64,000 nucleotides of DNA from Asparagopsis taxiformis (taxonomy: Eukaryota; Rhodophyta; Florideophyceae; Bonnemaisoniales; Bonnemaisoniaceae): contig JALQPE010001805.1 of assembly GCA_030407315.1 (NCBI GenBank), forward strand, positions 124,001 through 188,000, read 5' to 3'. The position numbers were made by a program, and so were the translations under genes. The notes under the pieces were generated by a model, which was given only the letters and a program-made list of their open reading frames with translations, was not told the DNA's origin and made no database searches. Positions 30,436 through 40,340 of this stretch are shown piece after piece (within the stretch, counting starts at the first letter, position 1; every line of letters starts with the position of its first letter).

Positions 30436-32110
30436 TTGAAAAAATTAACGATTAGCTCCAATTCTGCTACTAGAAGACTCGCCGGCGAGATTGATGGTGT
30501 GGCAGGGCAGAGTGAATGCTTAAATTTTAATTCTCACGTCAGCAAACCACGACAACTCCATTGCAATCCCGAAATCACAAAAATGGTGAAACCACTTGAT
30601 TGTCGCCACGTTGTCGGAAACAGGGTCCTCGCCCCTGTCAGACAACTGACATCTATCTCCAAATGTCGCAGGATGTATGGCGCCGGATGGAAGACAAAGA
30701 TGATATCCGGAACTGTCATTCGAGTCATTAAGGAGAGAGGCAACAAGCGATTGATGACATCAATCGAAGCTGAGTGGGAGCTGGTTGATGGTAAAAAGGT
30801 GACAGCCCTGCGTCTCTGCAGTGTCAAGGCACCTGCCAATGATGCAGAGGAACAAGTAACAGAAGGAGGAGATCAAGCTCAAGAGACTGGGAGTGACGAG
30901 AATGAGGCCGAAAAATCAGGTGCAGTCATGCCGCAAGAACTTGACATCAGTACGAGTGTTAATACTCTGCCATGTGACACTGAGTCAACCGGTGAGCCAA
31001 TTTTCATCTGAAATGACGTGGAATGGACCGTGTCTGATGTATCAATGCAAAAGAATAGCTGGCGCCCCACTTGGCCATGGAAGGTGATTGGTCCATTGGA
31101 TGAGATAATACCTGAAGGACACGGCCCATCAGATATTACACCGTACGACTATTTCCAGTGGATGTTTCCAATGGGTTTTTTTTAGCAGAATCGCATCATA
31201 CTCCAATTACGAGCTGGAAAAGCAGAATCTCAAACCTACCTCGCTGGGAGAGATTTTGAAGTATTTTTGAGTCATTGTACTCATGTCACGATTTGAGTTC
31301 AGTGGGAGGCGCTCACTATGGAGTAGTCAGTCTGGGACTAAATACATCCCCGCACCGATGTTTGGACACATTATGTCACGCAAACAGTTTGAAGAACTGA
31401 GACAGTACGTGACTTACTCCAAGGTTCGTGACGAAACTGACCGGTGGGGTGTCATATCTGAGTTTATCACCGCCATCAATGACCACAGAAGCTCTCAGGT
31501 ATTCCCTTCCGATTCGATATGTGTCGATGAGAGTATGTCAAGGTGGTATGGTCTGGGAGGTGACTGGATCGACATTGGACTCCCACATTACGTTGCAATG
31601 GACCGTAAGCCCGAGAATGGATGTGAGCTTAAAACTGCATCATGTGTCAATATTGGCGTCATTCTAAGGACGGATGAGTGATGTAAGCCGAGGAGACATG
31701 TGGAAAAGCATTCGAGTCCAAAACGACTCATGGTGCTGCCGTCACATTAAGGCTCGTCGAGCCATGGTTTTATACACACCGCCTCGTGTGTGATGATTCA
31801 TACTTTTCCTCTGTTGAAACGGCAGAAATACTCTTCAAGCATGGACTACGTTTCACTGGTGTCGTCAAGAATGCCACAAGGGATACCCGCTTCAGCATCT
31901 GTCACACTTGGAGATCTCGGGAAAGAGTGAACACGTGTCTATGGTTGCTAAAGATAGGGATGGTCCTGATCAGATGGCAGTGATGTGGATCGACCGTGAC
32001 AGAAGGTACTTTATTTGTACAGCTGGTACTACTCAGCCTGGGACGCCAATATTCCGAGAGCGTTATCGAAGCAGGAATGGCAGGACATGGAAGGAGGAAA
32101 TTGAAATTCC
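30436..32110 (+). pseudogene. Broken piggyBac-type transposase
   Basis: Fragments in several frames together resemble a DDE transposase of the piggyBac family. Readable pieces are an N-terminal acidic region (30436-31011), a segment with PYDYFQWMFPM (about 31140), the core with DESMSRWYG and GLPHYVAMDRKPENG (31283-31681), then CDDSYFSSVETAEILFKHGL (31786 onward), and a C-terminal piece ending at about 32110. The catalytic acidic residues of the core are in the readable parts, but at least three frame changes and several stops separate them, so the copy cannot make a full enzyme. No clean TTAA-bounded termini were found. The palindrome CCTCATATGAGG on both sides may be part of its end repeats. 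Confidence 0.8.
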
Positions 32111-32878
32111 GATCCCACAAGCATTTCGAGATGTGTCACGATCTTTCCTACGAAGGTGCTTTTTACTAGGTTTGATCTCTCTATGGGTACTTTAAACGCG
32201 TTTTAGTCACGCATTAATGTCCAAAATAGAAAAATGAGGTACTCCTTTAGCCCCCTCAGATTCTGACTGGCGTTCTCGACTTGCTCAGTAAACTTCTGCA
32301 TATGGCGGAATTCCCCTTTGTGAAATGCCACCTTATACTGTCTCATGTTCAAGTAAGCGCGTAAGTATCCTAAAGCAGAAGTTTCAACTAAGAATCGGCG
32401 AGTTCTCCGAAGAGAATTTTCGAGCTGCCTAAGCATCTCAGCGAGGAGTCAAAACTCCGCCCTCTGGCTTTCCCGAGAAGCGTTAACCACTCATCCATGC
32501 GAAGACATGTGTTCGACTGGGATGTAATGCTTTGTAGAATGCAATGCTCACGTTAGAAGTTTTATAAAAGCGATATAAAGCCGGAATGCTAAATTCTAAT
32601 AATTTTTTTCTGCCTCATATGAGGAAATTTCAGTGTCCGATAAACACTAGCATGCTTTTCTTGGTTACTCCGCCACCGCTCGGAGCTTCATTTAACTCCC
32701 TGCGGTTGGGCGTCTGGAACTTTCCAGGCGTCCATCTAACCCTAAATTAACATTCTGGTAGAAATTACCTGTGGAATTTTTCTTGTAAAAGTCATTTCCA
32801 CAAATATCCCAACAATTTCAAATACCCGATTCTTACTTACACGTGGATACTATCCATACTATCTATGGGAATGAAAGT
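32111..32878. other. Intergenic, remains of the piggyBac element
   Basis: No gene seen. It includes the second CCTCATATGAGG (about 32614-32625) and, on the minus strand near 32441-32505, a tRNA-like A box (GGATGAGTGGTTAACGC) without a foldable anticodon arm. Confidence 0.45.
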
Positions 32879-32949
32879 AAAGTGGCGGAGTCAACCGATC
32901 CTGGCAACCCCAGATCACATCATCTGAAGTAGCGAATTTCCGCCACTTT
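32879..32949. repeat. 71-bp inverted-repeat element (MITE-like)
   Basis: AAAGTGGCGGA at 32879-32889 is the perfect inverse of TCCGCCACTTT at 32939-32949. The same word recurs inside the Sec20 tail repeats just downstream. Confidence 0.6.
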
Positions 32950-32958
32950 TCTCGTGTG

Positions 32959-33984
32959 TTAGTTAGTTACTTGAGTGGTAAAATGGCGGAGTGGTGATTC
33001 TCGGATGCACCAAATCTCGACGCCCGGTTCAGTTTCCGCTCCTTCCGGAGCTGCAGGACCGCTCATCACCTCCTCCATGACAGTCAATTCCGTAAAGTGG
33101 CGGAGTGGCGATTCTCGGATGCACCCAATCTCGACGCCCGGTCCAGCTTCCGCTCCTTCCGGAGCCGCAGGACCGCTCATCACCTCCTCCATGACAGTCG
33201 ATTCCTTCTCTCTTGTTGGAATTTCGGCAGATGCAGATGATTCCATTTCTGATTGTATAGCACTTTGGAGTTCACTTGAAGCAGTAGTAGTGTCTTGGCG
33301 ACTACTAACAAAGTAGCCAACGACATTCACGGCTCCCCTTACCGGTGCGAAAATAATGCTCCCAGCAGGACGCACCAGAAACCGCGCGGTACCAGAATGC
33401 GAGATGCGACGATACGTGACGACGCCAGCAGCCGCGAAGAAAGCAAAAAAGCACAATGCAACGACAACATTTGCCATGATTTGAGATCGCTTCAAATCAG
33501 CAAGTGTGCCAGCTCCAGATGCCACCGAGTCGCCAAACTTTCCGTGTTGCGTTTTAGTCTGTCGCAATCGACGACTGCTAGCATCCACGACTTGTCCTGC
33601 AGCTTGCGATCGGGCAATCTCCTCTCCCACAATTGCGGTTGTTCTGCGCAAACTTTCGTTAATTTCACGCGCTACTTCAGCGGCATTGCGATCGATGGGC
33701 GCTGCCTCTGCAAACAATTCTGCTCTTTCGGTCGCGGTGCGTTGTGAGGCATTTTCATGCGCTTGTTTGCGCGCGATTTGGACGGCTGCGCGTGCGGAAG
33801 TGACGGTTTGCAACAGCGCCCGCTTCGTGCTCGGAGAGGACTCGAGCGCTGTGATCTCCAGATCATCAGCAGCCCGGGATACTATGCGCGCTTCACGGAC
33901 AGTAGCATTGTTTGCTTCGATTAGCGAGTTGAGCTGATCAAGGGCAGCTTTCAATGCGATTGATTCCGGACATGACGGCTCCAT
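32959..33984 (-). CDS. Sec20-like SNARE with a duplicated C-terminal tail
   Basis: A 341-residue protein resembling Sec20/BNIP1, a tail-anchored SNARE in Golgi-to-ER retrograde fusion. Evidence is a heptad-rich SNARE-like helix (EINESLRRTTAIVGEEIARS and following) running straight into one strong membrane segment (MANVVVALCFFAFFAAAGVV) and a basic stop. Typical Sec20 proteins have a short lumenal end. Here about 140 residues follow the membrane segment, including a 38-residue unit repeated twice (TVMEEVMSGPAAPEGAE...). I chose the ATG at 33984 rather than one 27 codons upstream because a TATA-like word near 34066-34071 would put the upstream ATG too close to the transcription start. It is divergent from the ubinuclein gene. 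The family call rests on the helix-anchor arrangement, so it is moderate. Confidence 0.65.
   Translation of the reverse strand: MEPSCPESIALKAALDQLNSLIEANNATVREARIVSRAADDLEITALESSPSTKRALLQTVTSARAAVQIARKQAHENASQRTATERAELFAEAAPIDRNAAEVAREINESLRRTTAIVGEEIARSQAAGQVVDASSRRLRQTKTQHGKFGDSVASGAGTLADLKRSQIMANVVVALCFFAFFAAAGVVTYRRISHSGTARFLVRPAGSIIFAPVRGAVNVVGYFVSSRQDTTTASSELQSAIQSEMESSASAEIPTREKESTVMEEVMSGPAAPEGAEAGPGVEIGCIRESPLRHFTELTVMEEVMSGPAAPEGAETEPGVEIWCIRESPLRHFTTQVTN
32978..33205 (-). repeat. 114-bp in-frame tandem duplication in the Sec20-like gene
   Basis: Two units, 114 bp apart (32978 and 33092), each opening GTAAARTGGCGGAGTGG, nearly identical and in frame (38 codons). Confidence 0.85.
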
Positions 33985-34283
33985 TGTGGAAGAGAGGAGC
34001 AGCGACAGGAGTTGGGCAAAGTTGGAGGAGCGAGTAAACGTGTATGAGTAAATTTGAATGCGCAATTATATTGGCACTGATGTTCATTTTCTCGGTTTTT
34101 CCATTTCAAGACATCTGATAGCACTGGTAGCGACGGTTACAACTCCGGCGCGTTCACAATGACCAAAGTCGTCAACTGCTCACCATATGTCAGCCACAAT
34201 TCTGCCAGCACAATCGTCATCAAAAATTTCCGCTCACAAGCTGTAGTCGACACCCAGTCCCCCGGCGCCTCTGCGCGCCCGAG
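33985..34283. promoter_or_regulatory. Shared divergent promoter of Sec20-like and ubinuclein genes
   Basis: About 300 bp separate the two start codons. A TATA-like word lies at about 34066-34071 for the minus-strand gene. No clear TATA box was seen for the plus-strand gene. Confidence 0.4.
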
Positions 34284-36233
34284 ATGCAGGTCGGACTGAA
34301 CATTCGACTAAACCCATCGGGTGGAAACCAATTGAACGTGCGAGAGCTTTTGAAGCTTCTCTCGCCGCCCGAAAAGCCCACAGATGATGCCGACTTGGCC
34401 GGCATGGAAGACGGCCCAAATGCAGCCGCTGCGGGTGCTACACCGAATAGCGGCGTGCAAGCAGCGGAGCCTGATCCACCCGGGAGACGCAGCGCACTCG
34501 ACGACTACGACTACGACGATGACTTCATAGACGACGGCGAGCTGGAAGACGCGCCGGAGGACGCGCTCACGCCTGTGGAGATGAGCGATGGTGAGCCGTA
34601 CGATGAGAATGCCGATGGAGATTTTGTGCCGGACAAGCCGCTTTCCGATTCGGATTCAGATGGAAATCAGGTCCCCGGTCGGGAAGCTGTTATGAGTGCG
34701 TCACAACAGTATCATGCGTTTGGACGATTCTTCATCAATAGGGGCGATTTACCGGCCAAGTCGAAATTGAAGCCTGTACAGAGTCCTCCCTCAAAGCTCG
34801 GTAACGTGTCTGTGAACCACATTTCACTCCAGCCGCGTCCTGGTTCAACACCGGCCACAGGTGCACCCCTGCCGACAGAACAAGCTGGACAGCCTTCTAC
34901 GCCGATCGCGAAAAACTCTCAGGCAGGCGTTGTGAAGAAAACAGCTCCGAATGGCGTGCAACCGGGCGTGAATACTGTGAAGAAAAAAACGGGCGATGCC
35001 ACACAGCCTCCTGTTCGGGTCACTGTGACAAAACCGACTAAGGCCGTTCCCGCATCCGTCCAGGCGGAAATTATCAAACTGTCCAAATTGTGCCACGAGC
35101 TGTTTGGCGATAAGAAGCCAAAACTGAACGACCCGAAACTACAGGAACAACTACACATGGTATTTAAAAGCGCAATTAAAGAGAATGTGGGGCGGTTATT
35201 CTCAGACATTGCCAAGGACAAACGGATCATTTCGCTGGCAGATGAGGTATGGTTGAAATTGAGCCGGTTTCTACGAACAAAGCGTGCAAACCTGGAAACA
35301 CTAGGGCATGCGCTGCACTGGAATGGACGGGAGAAGGATGCAAAAGAGCGGGTTGAAAAGCTGGAGCTTGAATTATCTAGGGACATGGCGGCACAGCAAC
35401 CACAAGCTGTAAATGGGCAAGTGGTCTGGACGAGGGCATTGGACGAAAAGATGTTTGCGTGGTATAGAGCAAGGTACGATCTACAACTGGCGAAGAATCA
35501 GCTCGCATCGCGTCCGAAAAACATCAAGAAATTGGTGCCAATATGGGTGAGCAATCTGAAAAAAGTGGCTTTCACAGCGTACACAGTGTCGGAACAGGGC
35601 ATCACCGACGCGTTCCGACGGATCGAAGAGGAGCGACACGCAAAGGACAGGCAAAAACGCGAAGCAGACCGGCTAGAGCGCAAGCGAAAGAAGGAAGAAC
35701 AGGCGGCTGTTGTCGCTGCGAAACGCGCGGCAGTCGCCAATGCAAAGGGGGCATCAAATGGCGGCACGCCGTCACCCGTCCCTGTAGCGGAAGGACAAGC
35801 ATCGGGGGCGCCAAAATCGGCCAACAAGGTAACTAAAATCACCAAGATGGTCAAGTCTGTAAATCGGCCGGCGTTGAAACAGACAAAGCTAACGATCAAG
35901 AAGGTGGCCAAGGAGGATTCGAGAGGCCCGAAAGCACCGATTCAAGCGCGGAAAATCGCTCCAGCAAAAGTAAATAAACCTCCCCTGAAGCCAAACACGC
36001 CTACCAAACCTACAACGATGAAGCCCGATGCCACGCCCGTGAAGAAAGTCGATCCCAAGCCGAAGACGGCGCGACCCGGGGAGGACAATGCGGCACAGGC
36101 GGGCGCAGCAAATGAAAACAGCGCTGCAGGCAAGGCACACGCAGCTGATGTCTGGAAAAAGAGCACTCCGGAGGCAACGGAAGACGGACGACCACACGGA
36201 CATGACGGATACGAAGTCATTGAACTCGATTAG
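34284..36233 (+). CDS. Ubinuclein/HPC2-type histone chaperone subunit
   Basis: A 649-residue protein of the ubinuclein/HPC2 family, which links HIRA to histone H3.3-H4 for replication-independent nucleosome assembly in the nucleus. The N-terminal third holds the HRD-type signature: an acidic YDYDDDFIDDGEL stretch at about residues 74-86, followed by FGRFFINRGDL near 147-157. The middle (about 245-430) is a helical ubinuclein middle domain with LCHELFGDKKPKLNDPKLQE. The C-terminal 200 residues are Lys/Ala/Pro-rich and look disordered. Start and stop are clean, with no intron. Head-to-head with the Sec20-like gene. Confidence 0.85.
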   Translation: MQVGLNIRLNPSGGNQLNVRELLKLLSPPEKPTDDADLAGMEDGPNAAAAGATPNSGVQAAEPDPPGRRSALDDYDYDDDFIDDGELEDAPEDALTPVEMSDGEPYDENADGDFVPDKPLSDSDSDGNQVPGREAVMSASQQYHAFGRFFINRGDLPAKSKLKPVQSPPSKLGNVSVNHISLQPRPGSTPATGAPLPTEQAGQPSTPIAKNSQAGVVKKTAPNGVQPGVNTVKKKTGDATQPPVRVTVTKPTKAVPASVQAEIIKLSKLCHELFGDKKPKLNDPKLQEQLHMVFKSAIKENVGRLFSDIAKDKRIISLADEVWLKLSRFLRTKRANLETLGHALHWNGREKDAKERVEKLELELSRDMAAQQPQAVNGQVVWTRALDEKMFAWYRARYDLQLAKNQLASRPKNIKKLVPIWVSNLKKVAFTAYTVSEQGITDAFRRIEEERHAKDRQKREADRLERKRKKEEQAAVVAAKRAAVANAKGASNGGTPSPVPVAEGQASGAPKSANKVTKITKMVKSVNRPALKQTKLTIKKVAKEDSRGPKAPIQARKIAPAKVNKPPLKPNTPTKPTTMKPDATPVKKVDPKPKTARPGEDNAAQAGAANENSAAGKAHAADVWKKSTPEATEDGRPHGHDGYEVIELD

Positions 36234-36767
36234 AACAGACGCGCGTTGATTATGTAAAGTATGTTATTTTGACACGTGCACACGTTGAACAGCTGTACTC
36301 CGCGCTAAAGTGCGCCGCACACGCGCCTGTACACGTGTCATCGTGGATGACGTGACGGCGGTTTGTTTGCATGACTTTGTGAACAAGTTGTTGGAGTATT
36401 GTGGCAGTGCGAGTGTTGACCGCGTGGCGAGTCTGGAGAGCCGCGAGCACGACGATGGCTCGTCCGCTGCGAGTGATGTAGATTCTCGTGCGACGTAGCA
36501 CGACATCGCCGCGACGGCAGACTGCCATATCCCTACGTTCCCCTGTCGATCGGGGAAGCGAGTGGACGTTCATCACGGCACTCTGCGCCGCGTCCTGATT
36601 CGTCTTTGTCAGTCAATCAGTACAATTGTAACCAGCCGCGCGCTGAATCACCCACACTGCTTTCACGCAAATTCATCCTTTCAACATCCCTACCTCGTCG
36701 TTTCTGACACCCCCCACTCGCTCCACTGCGGTGTCCGCGCGCATCAGCCCTGCCGCTAACAACCAAC
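36234..36767. other. Intergenic spacer
   Basis: About 530 bp between two plus-strand genes. No gene, repeat or RNA seen. The last 100 bases are pyrimidine-rich, as before several starts in this region. Confidence 0.5.
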
Positions 36768-37574
36768 ATGTCCCGTGGCGAGGACTCGCTCGAGCACTTT
36801 CAAACGCAGCTGCTTGCCACTTCACAGCACGTTCAGCAGGCATCGCTAGTCGCCGATCTCGCCCCCCTCAAGTCCCAGCTGGAAAATCTCAGACAGTCTT
36901 TGACCCAGCACGCGCGGACATGGGCCGCGTATGATGTTCGTCGCGCCACGGAAAACCTGCTCGCGCTCGAGGAAGATTTTGACGCCGCTTCGCGTCGGAT
37001 AAAACCGCGCTCCAGTTTTAAATTCAAACGATCTTTCAATAGTACTGTGCGTGCTGTCAAAACTTCCGTCCCCGCCACGGCTGTGCAGCCGCAAGGCGCT
37101 CATCCTTCCACTCAAGTAGATGAATGCCGGACCGCAGCAAGCGATGTGACGTTGACTGGTTTACAGAACGAATCTATAAACCTGTTGAAGATCATCCCTG
37201 CGCTCAGGATTTCAGACTTGTCAGATTGCAATGTGATTACCGGCCCCGTCACAGGCTCCATTCATGTGACGCGATGTACTGGGTGCACGTTTCGTGTCAT
37301 GGCGCGCCAGATTCGCATACATGATTCCCGTGATTGTTCGTTCTTCCTTGACGTTGCCAGCGAGCCTGTGATTGAAAATTGTAATAGCATGACTTTCGGA
37401 GCTTATGACGTCGCATTTGACGGCAGACAGAGTTTGCTCGAAAAGGCGCACTGGAAGTCAAGTGGTGACTTGTGGAAATCCGTCAAGGATTTCAACTGGC
37501 TGCACGAGGAGCAGAGCCCGCATTGGAGACTGGCTACGCAGGAACAGCAGGCGCAAGGACGTATTGTTCTGTGA
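36768..37574 (+). CDS. Tubulin-folding cofactor C (TBCC) domain protein
   Basis: A 268-residue protein ending in a C-CAP/TBCC beta-helix at about residues 130-250. Recognisable features are the ladder of short strands (ISDLSDCNVITGPVTGSIHV, CTGCTFRVMARQIRIHDSRD) and CSFFLDVASEPVIENCNSMTFGAYD, in which the conserved arginine of the finger (RQIRIH) is present. In cofactor C this arginine stimulates GTP hydrolysis by beta-tubulin during dimer release. The N-terminal 100 residues are helical, as in cofactor C. Length is a little short of the usual 300-350. Single exon; ATG in the context ACAACC-AACATG. Confidence 0.85.
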   Translation: MSRGEDSLEHFQTQLLATSQHVQQASLVADLAPLKSQLENLRQSLTQHARTWAAYDVRRATENLLALEEDFDAASRRIKPRSSFKFKRSFNSTVRAVKTSVPATAVQPQGAHPSTQVDECRTAASDVTLTGLQNESINLLKIIPALRISDLSDCNVITGPVTGSIHVTRCTGCTFRVMARQIRIHDSRDCSFFLDVASEPVIENCNSMTFGAYDVAFDGRQSLLEKAHWKSSGDLWKSVKDFNWLHEEQSPHWRLATQEQQAQGRIVL

Positions 37575-37637
37575 AGTGTATTTGGTGACTAATATGTTGT
37601 TTACTATCGTGTTGTAAATTGGTATAGATTGTTTAAG

Positions 37638-38410
37638 CTATGACGATGGAACAGGTCGAAGTAGCGAATGAAGACCTTGAGTACATTCTATGGCACCTCG
37701 AAATGCAACCGCCCTTGAAGCAGTAGGGTATTTCTCAAAATATTGCTCGCACACTTGTGTTGTCTGCGAAACGGCACCCCACACGCGCCGATACCCCGTG
37801 CAGCTGCGGAATACGCAGACGTTCGGTCTGCTCGTTCCAACTAGACAGTCGGGATACTTTGCCAATTCGCAGGGCACAGTGCCAGGCATCACGAGTCTAT
37901 AGGTTGGAACTATGGTATCACAGTACAAGTTGTCACCGAGGTCTAGCACGAACGATCTGTCGAGCATGTTTTGCAACGAATGACGAATAGTTGTTTCAAT
38001 TGTTAGTGTGGTGTCCAGGCGACGTTGAACTTGGCCCCTTGCCAGTAGACTGCTTAATGCATCTGGTTTACAGCGTTGTTCGGGATCGAATTTGTTGTAG
38101 TTTACAGCGAGTTGGTGAACGTTCCAGTGGATTGCGATATTGGCTTTCGTCTAGAAGACCGGAATCAATGATGGTGGTGAGAATTTGAAAAGCTTTTCTG
38201 TTACTTTGCATGAGATGTTGATGCAAATAGACTGACCTTTACGTTATGAATTAGGCCGAAGATTGACACGGTTCCAATGATATGTTGTCGAAAGATAACG
38301 GAACCCCATATTCCATCCTGTTCCTGGAATATTGCTATAGCTGCTGGTGGAGTGGCAGTGGTGAGATTAAGAAGAAGTAGCACAATGAAGAATGTTTGTA
38401 ACGTCAACAT
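37638..38410 (-). CDS. Secreted protein of unknown function, one intron
   Basis: Exon 1 starts at ATG 38408-38410 and codes a signal peptide (MLTLQTFFIVLLLLNLTTAT). It runs to 38243 or 38237, where GTAAAG or GTCAGT can act as donor; both keep the frame. The acceptor TTCTAG ends at 38151, and exon 2 is 38150-37638. The mature part has at least four cysteines in exon 2 and no membrane segment. The early strand pattern G-x-V-x-F-x-Q...V-x-I-x-G-x-I (GSVIFRQ, GTVSIFGLI) with later histidines recalls Cu/Zn superoxide dismutase, but I cannot align the metal ligands, so I do not assign it. Without the intron neither half would be a sensible gene. Antisense to its neighbours. Confidence 0.55.
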
Positions 38411-39032
38411 CGAGATTGGGAACACAATGGTACCGGTAGGGGTGCGGAAAGGGAGCCGATACGAAGATTACTAGGTTTGGTTTAAAAGTGATACATGGAT
38501 GCAATAAAGAAATGAGGTAGAACTGACAAAAAGAAATGAGGTTGGACAGCTTCCAATCAAGAAATTTTGATCGAGTATTATAGGGAAGTCGAACCCTTCG
38601 CAAACAAGACGTGCAACTAGTCGAAATATTAATCAGTTGGGCGCTGATTGCAACCGCACATTGCTCCCAACCTATCAAAACTTGTGAGAACCTGACGTAA
38701 CTTGTTTATTGCTGATCAATTGACAGCAACCAACTCTATATTTTGATATCATTCGCCAGTGCGAAAACGCCAGTTCGCACAGCGAAACAGTCGCTTTGAT
38801 TTGATCGACCCTCCACTCGCAAGTCGCGAGACTGACAACGATCTTCGTTGCGCTCGTACATTTCGCTCACTGCACTGACTGTTCAGCCGTGTAACCCGCG
38901 GACGCCATTACACACAATCCGGCGATTTCAATGCAAACAATTTTCGCACTTGCCAGTTGTCCAATCCGAAGCGTCAGTCCACAAAACCGTCCGTGTCCAA
39001 AATTCGCACGCCACTACCACACTTGCGTCATC
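38411..39032. other. Intergenic region and leader of the GT14 gene
   Basis: Divergent spacer of about 620 bp. No RNA or repeat recognised. An open frame continues upstream of the GT14 start to 38931 but looks like untranslated leader. Confidence 0.4.
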
Positions 39033-40100
39033 ATGAACTATCTTCTCCTAACACTAATCCTAACAGTGATCGGCGTGTCTTCGCATACGCTCCCCACGTC
39101 CGAGGCGCTGATCGCATTTCACGTGACGATATCGCGCGATCAAATTGCCCTTCTCCCGCGCTTTTTGAAGAACATATATCACCCATCAAACCTCTATCTG
39201 TTGGATTTCGACCAGCCGCTAGATCCTCAAACTACGTTTCCCGACCCGCCCGCAAACGTTCATCTCCGCAGCGCAGAGCCTTACGTACCCCATGGCGTCT
39301 CGCATGTGATCAACATCCTCGAGGGCATGTCCTTCTTCTTGGATCATGAGGACGTTGAAAAGGCCCCTCCATTTGACTATTTCATCCACACCTCGCCCTC
39401 GGAGTATCCCACAGTGACAGCGACTCGGCTTCGAAAAATTCTGTACACAGCACCCGATAGGCCTTCACCAAATTATTTCCACTTTGCACATCCATCGCAG
39501 TGGAAGCTCTTCTCAAAGGAGATTGACTATGTCCATTTTGATTATTCACTCTCTTTGACGCATAACGCATCACTGACGCAATCACTGCAGTCAACCAAGC
39601 TCCAGCATCCCGGCCGTTCCAGACGTAAATGGACCATACCACGCACGGCGGGCTTTTTTGCAGTGAACCATGCGTACGTGCGTCTGGCAGTGGATTCGAT
39701 GCTGTCGAAGAATTTACTCATGACGCTGGCGGAAGCCAGTCACGTGTACGAGCATTTCTTCGGCGCTTTGGCGTTGAATGATGAGGAGCAGTCACAGCTA
39801 CTTGTGCGGAATAGTTCGTTGCGATGTGTCGACATGTCTGGGCTCGATGAGAAAGCAAAGGATACTCTGCCTGTGTATGAGACGCGCACACCGAGTGTCG
39901 AGTTTTTGAAGAAAACAGAGTTGCCTTGCTTGTTTACAGGCCCTTTCGTGGAGGAATCGTCGGACAGTCTTGCTGTGAGGGATGAGATTGATACGCACAT
40001 TCTTGGTTCAGACTCGTCTAGGGAACGTCTTCATGCTTTTTATACATCGGTTTATCGACGTCTTGGCGCTGTTATTAGGAGTAATGGATTGGCTCGATGA
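39033..40100 (+). CDS. Core-2/I-branching-type glycosyltransferase (GT14 family)
   Basis: A 355-residue Golgi-type protein. The ATG at 39033 is preferred to the one 34 codons upstream because it opens directly onto a signal-anchor (MNYLLLTLILTVIGVSS). The lumenal domain fits the Branch/GT14 family of beta-1,6-GlcNAc transferases and plant glucuronosyl- or xylosyltransferase relatives. It has an AFHVTISRDQIALLPRFLKN start with a YHPSN turn, a FDYFIHTSPSEYP acceptor/donor-site motif, and a later GFFAVNHAYVRL segment. Donor and acceptor cannot be told from sequence; cell-wall or glycoprotein glycans are likely. Convergent with the kinase gene, gap 240 bp. Confidence 0.75.
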   Translation: MNYLLLTLILTVIGVSSHTLPTSEALIAFHVTISRDQIALLPRFLKNIYHPSNLYLLDFDQPLDPQTTFPDPPANVHLRSAEPYVPHGVSHVINILEGMSFFLDHEDVEKAPPFDYFIHTSPSEYPTVTATRLRKILYTAPDRPSPNYFHFAHPSQWKLFSKEIDYVHFDYSLSLTHNASLTQSLQSTKLQHPGRSRRKWTIPRTAGFFAVNHAYVRLAVDSMLSKNLLMTLAEASHVYEHFFGALALNDEEQSQLLVRNSSLRCVDMSGLDEKAKDTLPVYETRTPSVEFLKKTELPCLFTGPFVEESSDSLAVRDEIDTHILGSDSSRERLHAFYTSVYRRLGAVIRSNGLAR

Positions 40101-40340
40101 AGCGTGCATCCTGGCAGATCTTTGCAATCTTTGATGGACAACATGAGTTGTGAATCTTGCAGTTGGCGATGACCGAGTTCAAACACACATAAAACGGAAT
40201 AGAATTGTAACATAATGACTCCCAGGTTGGAGACTTGCACAGCGTAAATGGTTGATAATGGTTTATCTTTCCAGACTTGCGCTGGTCAAAATGAGTCATG
40301 TTCAAGACGCTGTCTATGGTTAGTGTACAATACTGTTAAG

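Noticed and set aside
32441..32505. tRNA-Ser-like sequence on the minus strand
   Set aside because: A good A box (GGATGAGTGGTTAACGC) but the anticodon arm does not pair well and the T arm is poor. At most a tRNA relic or SINE head.
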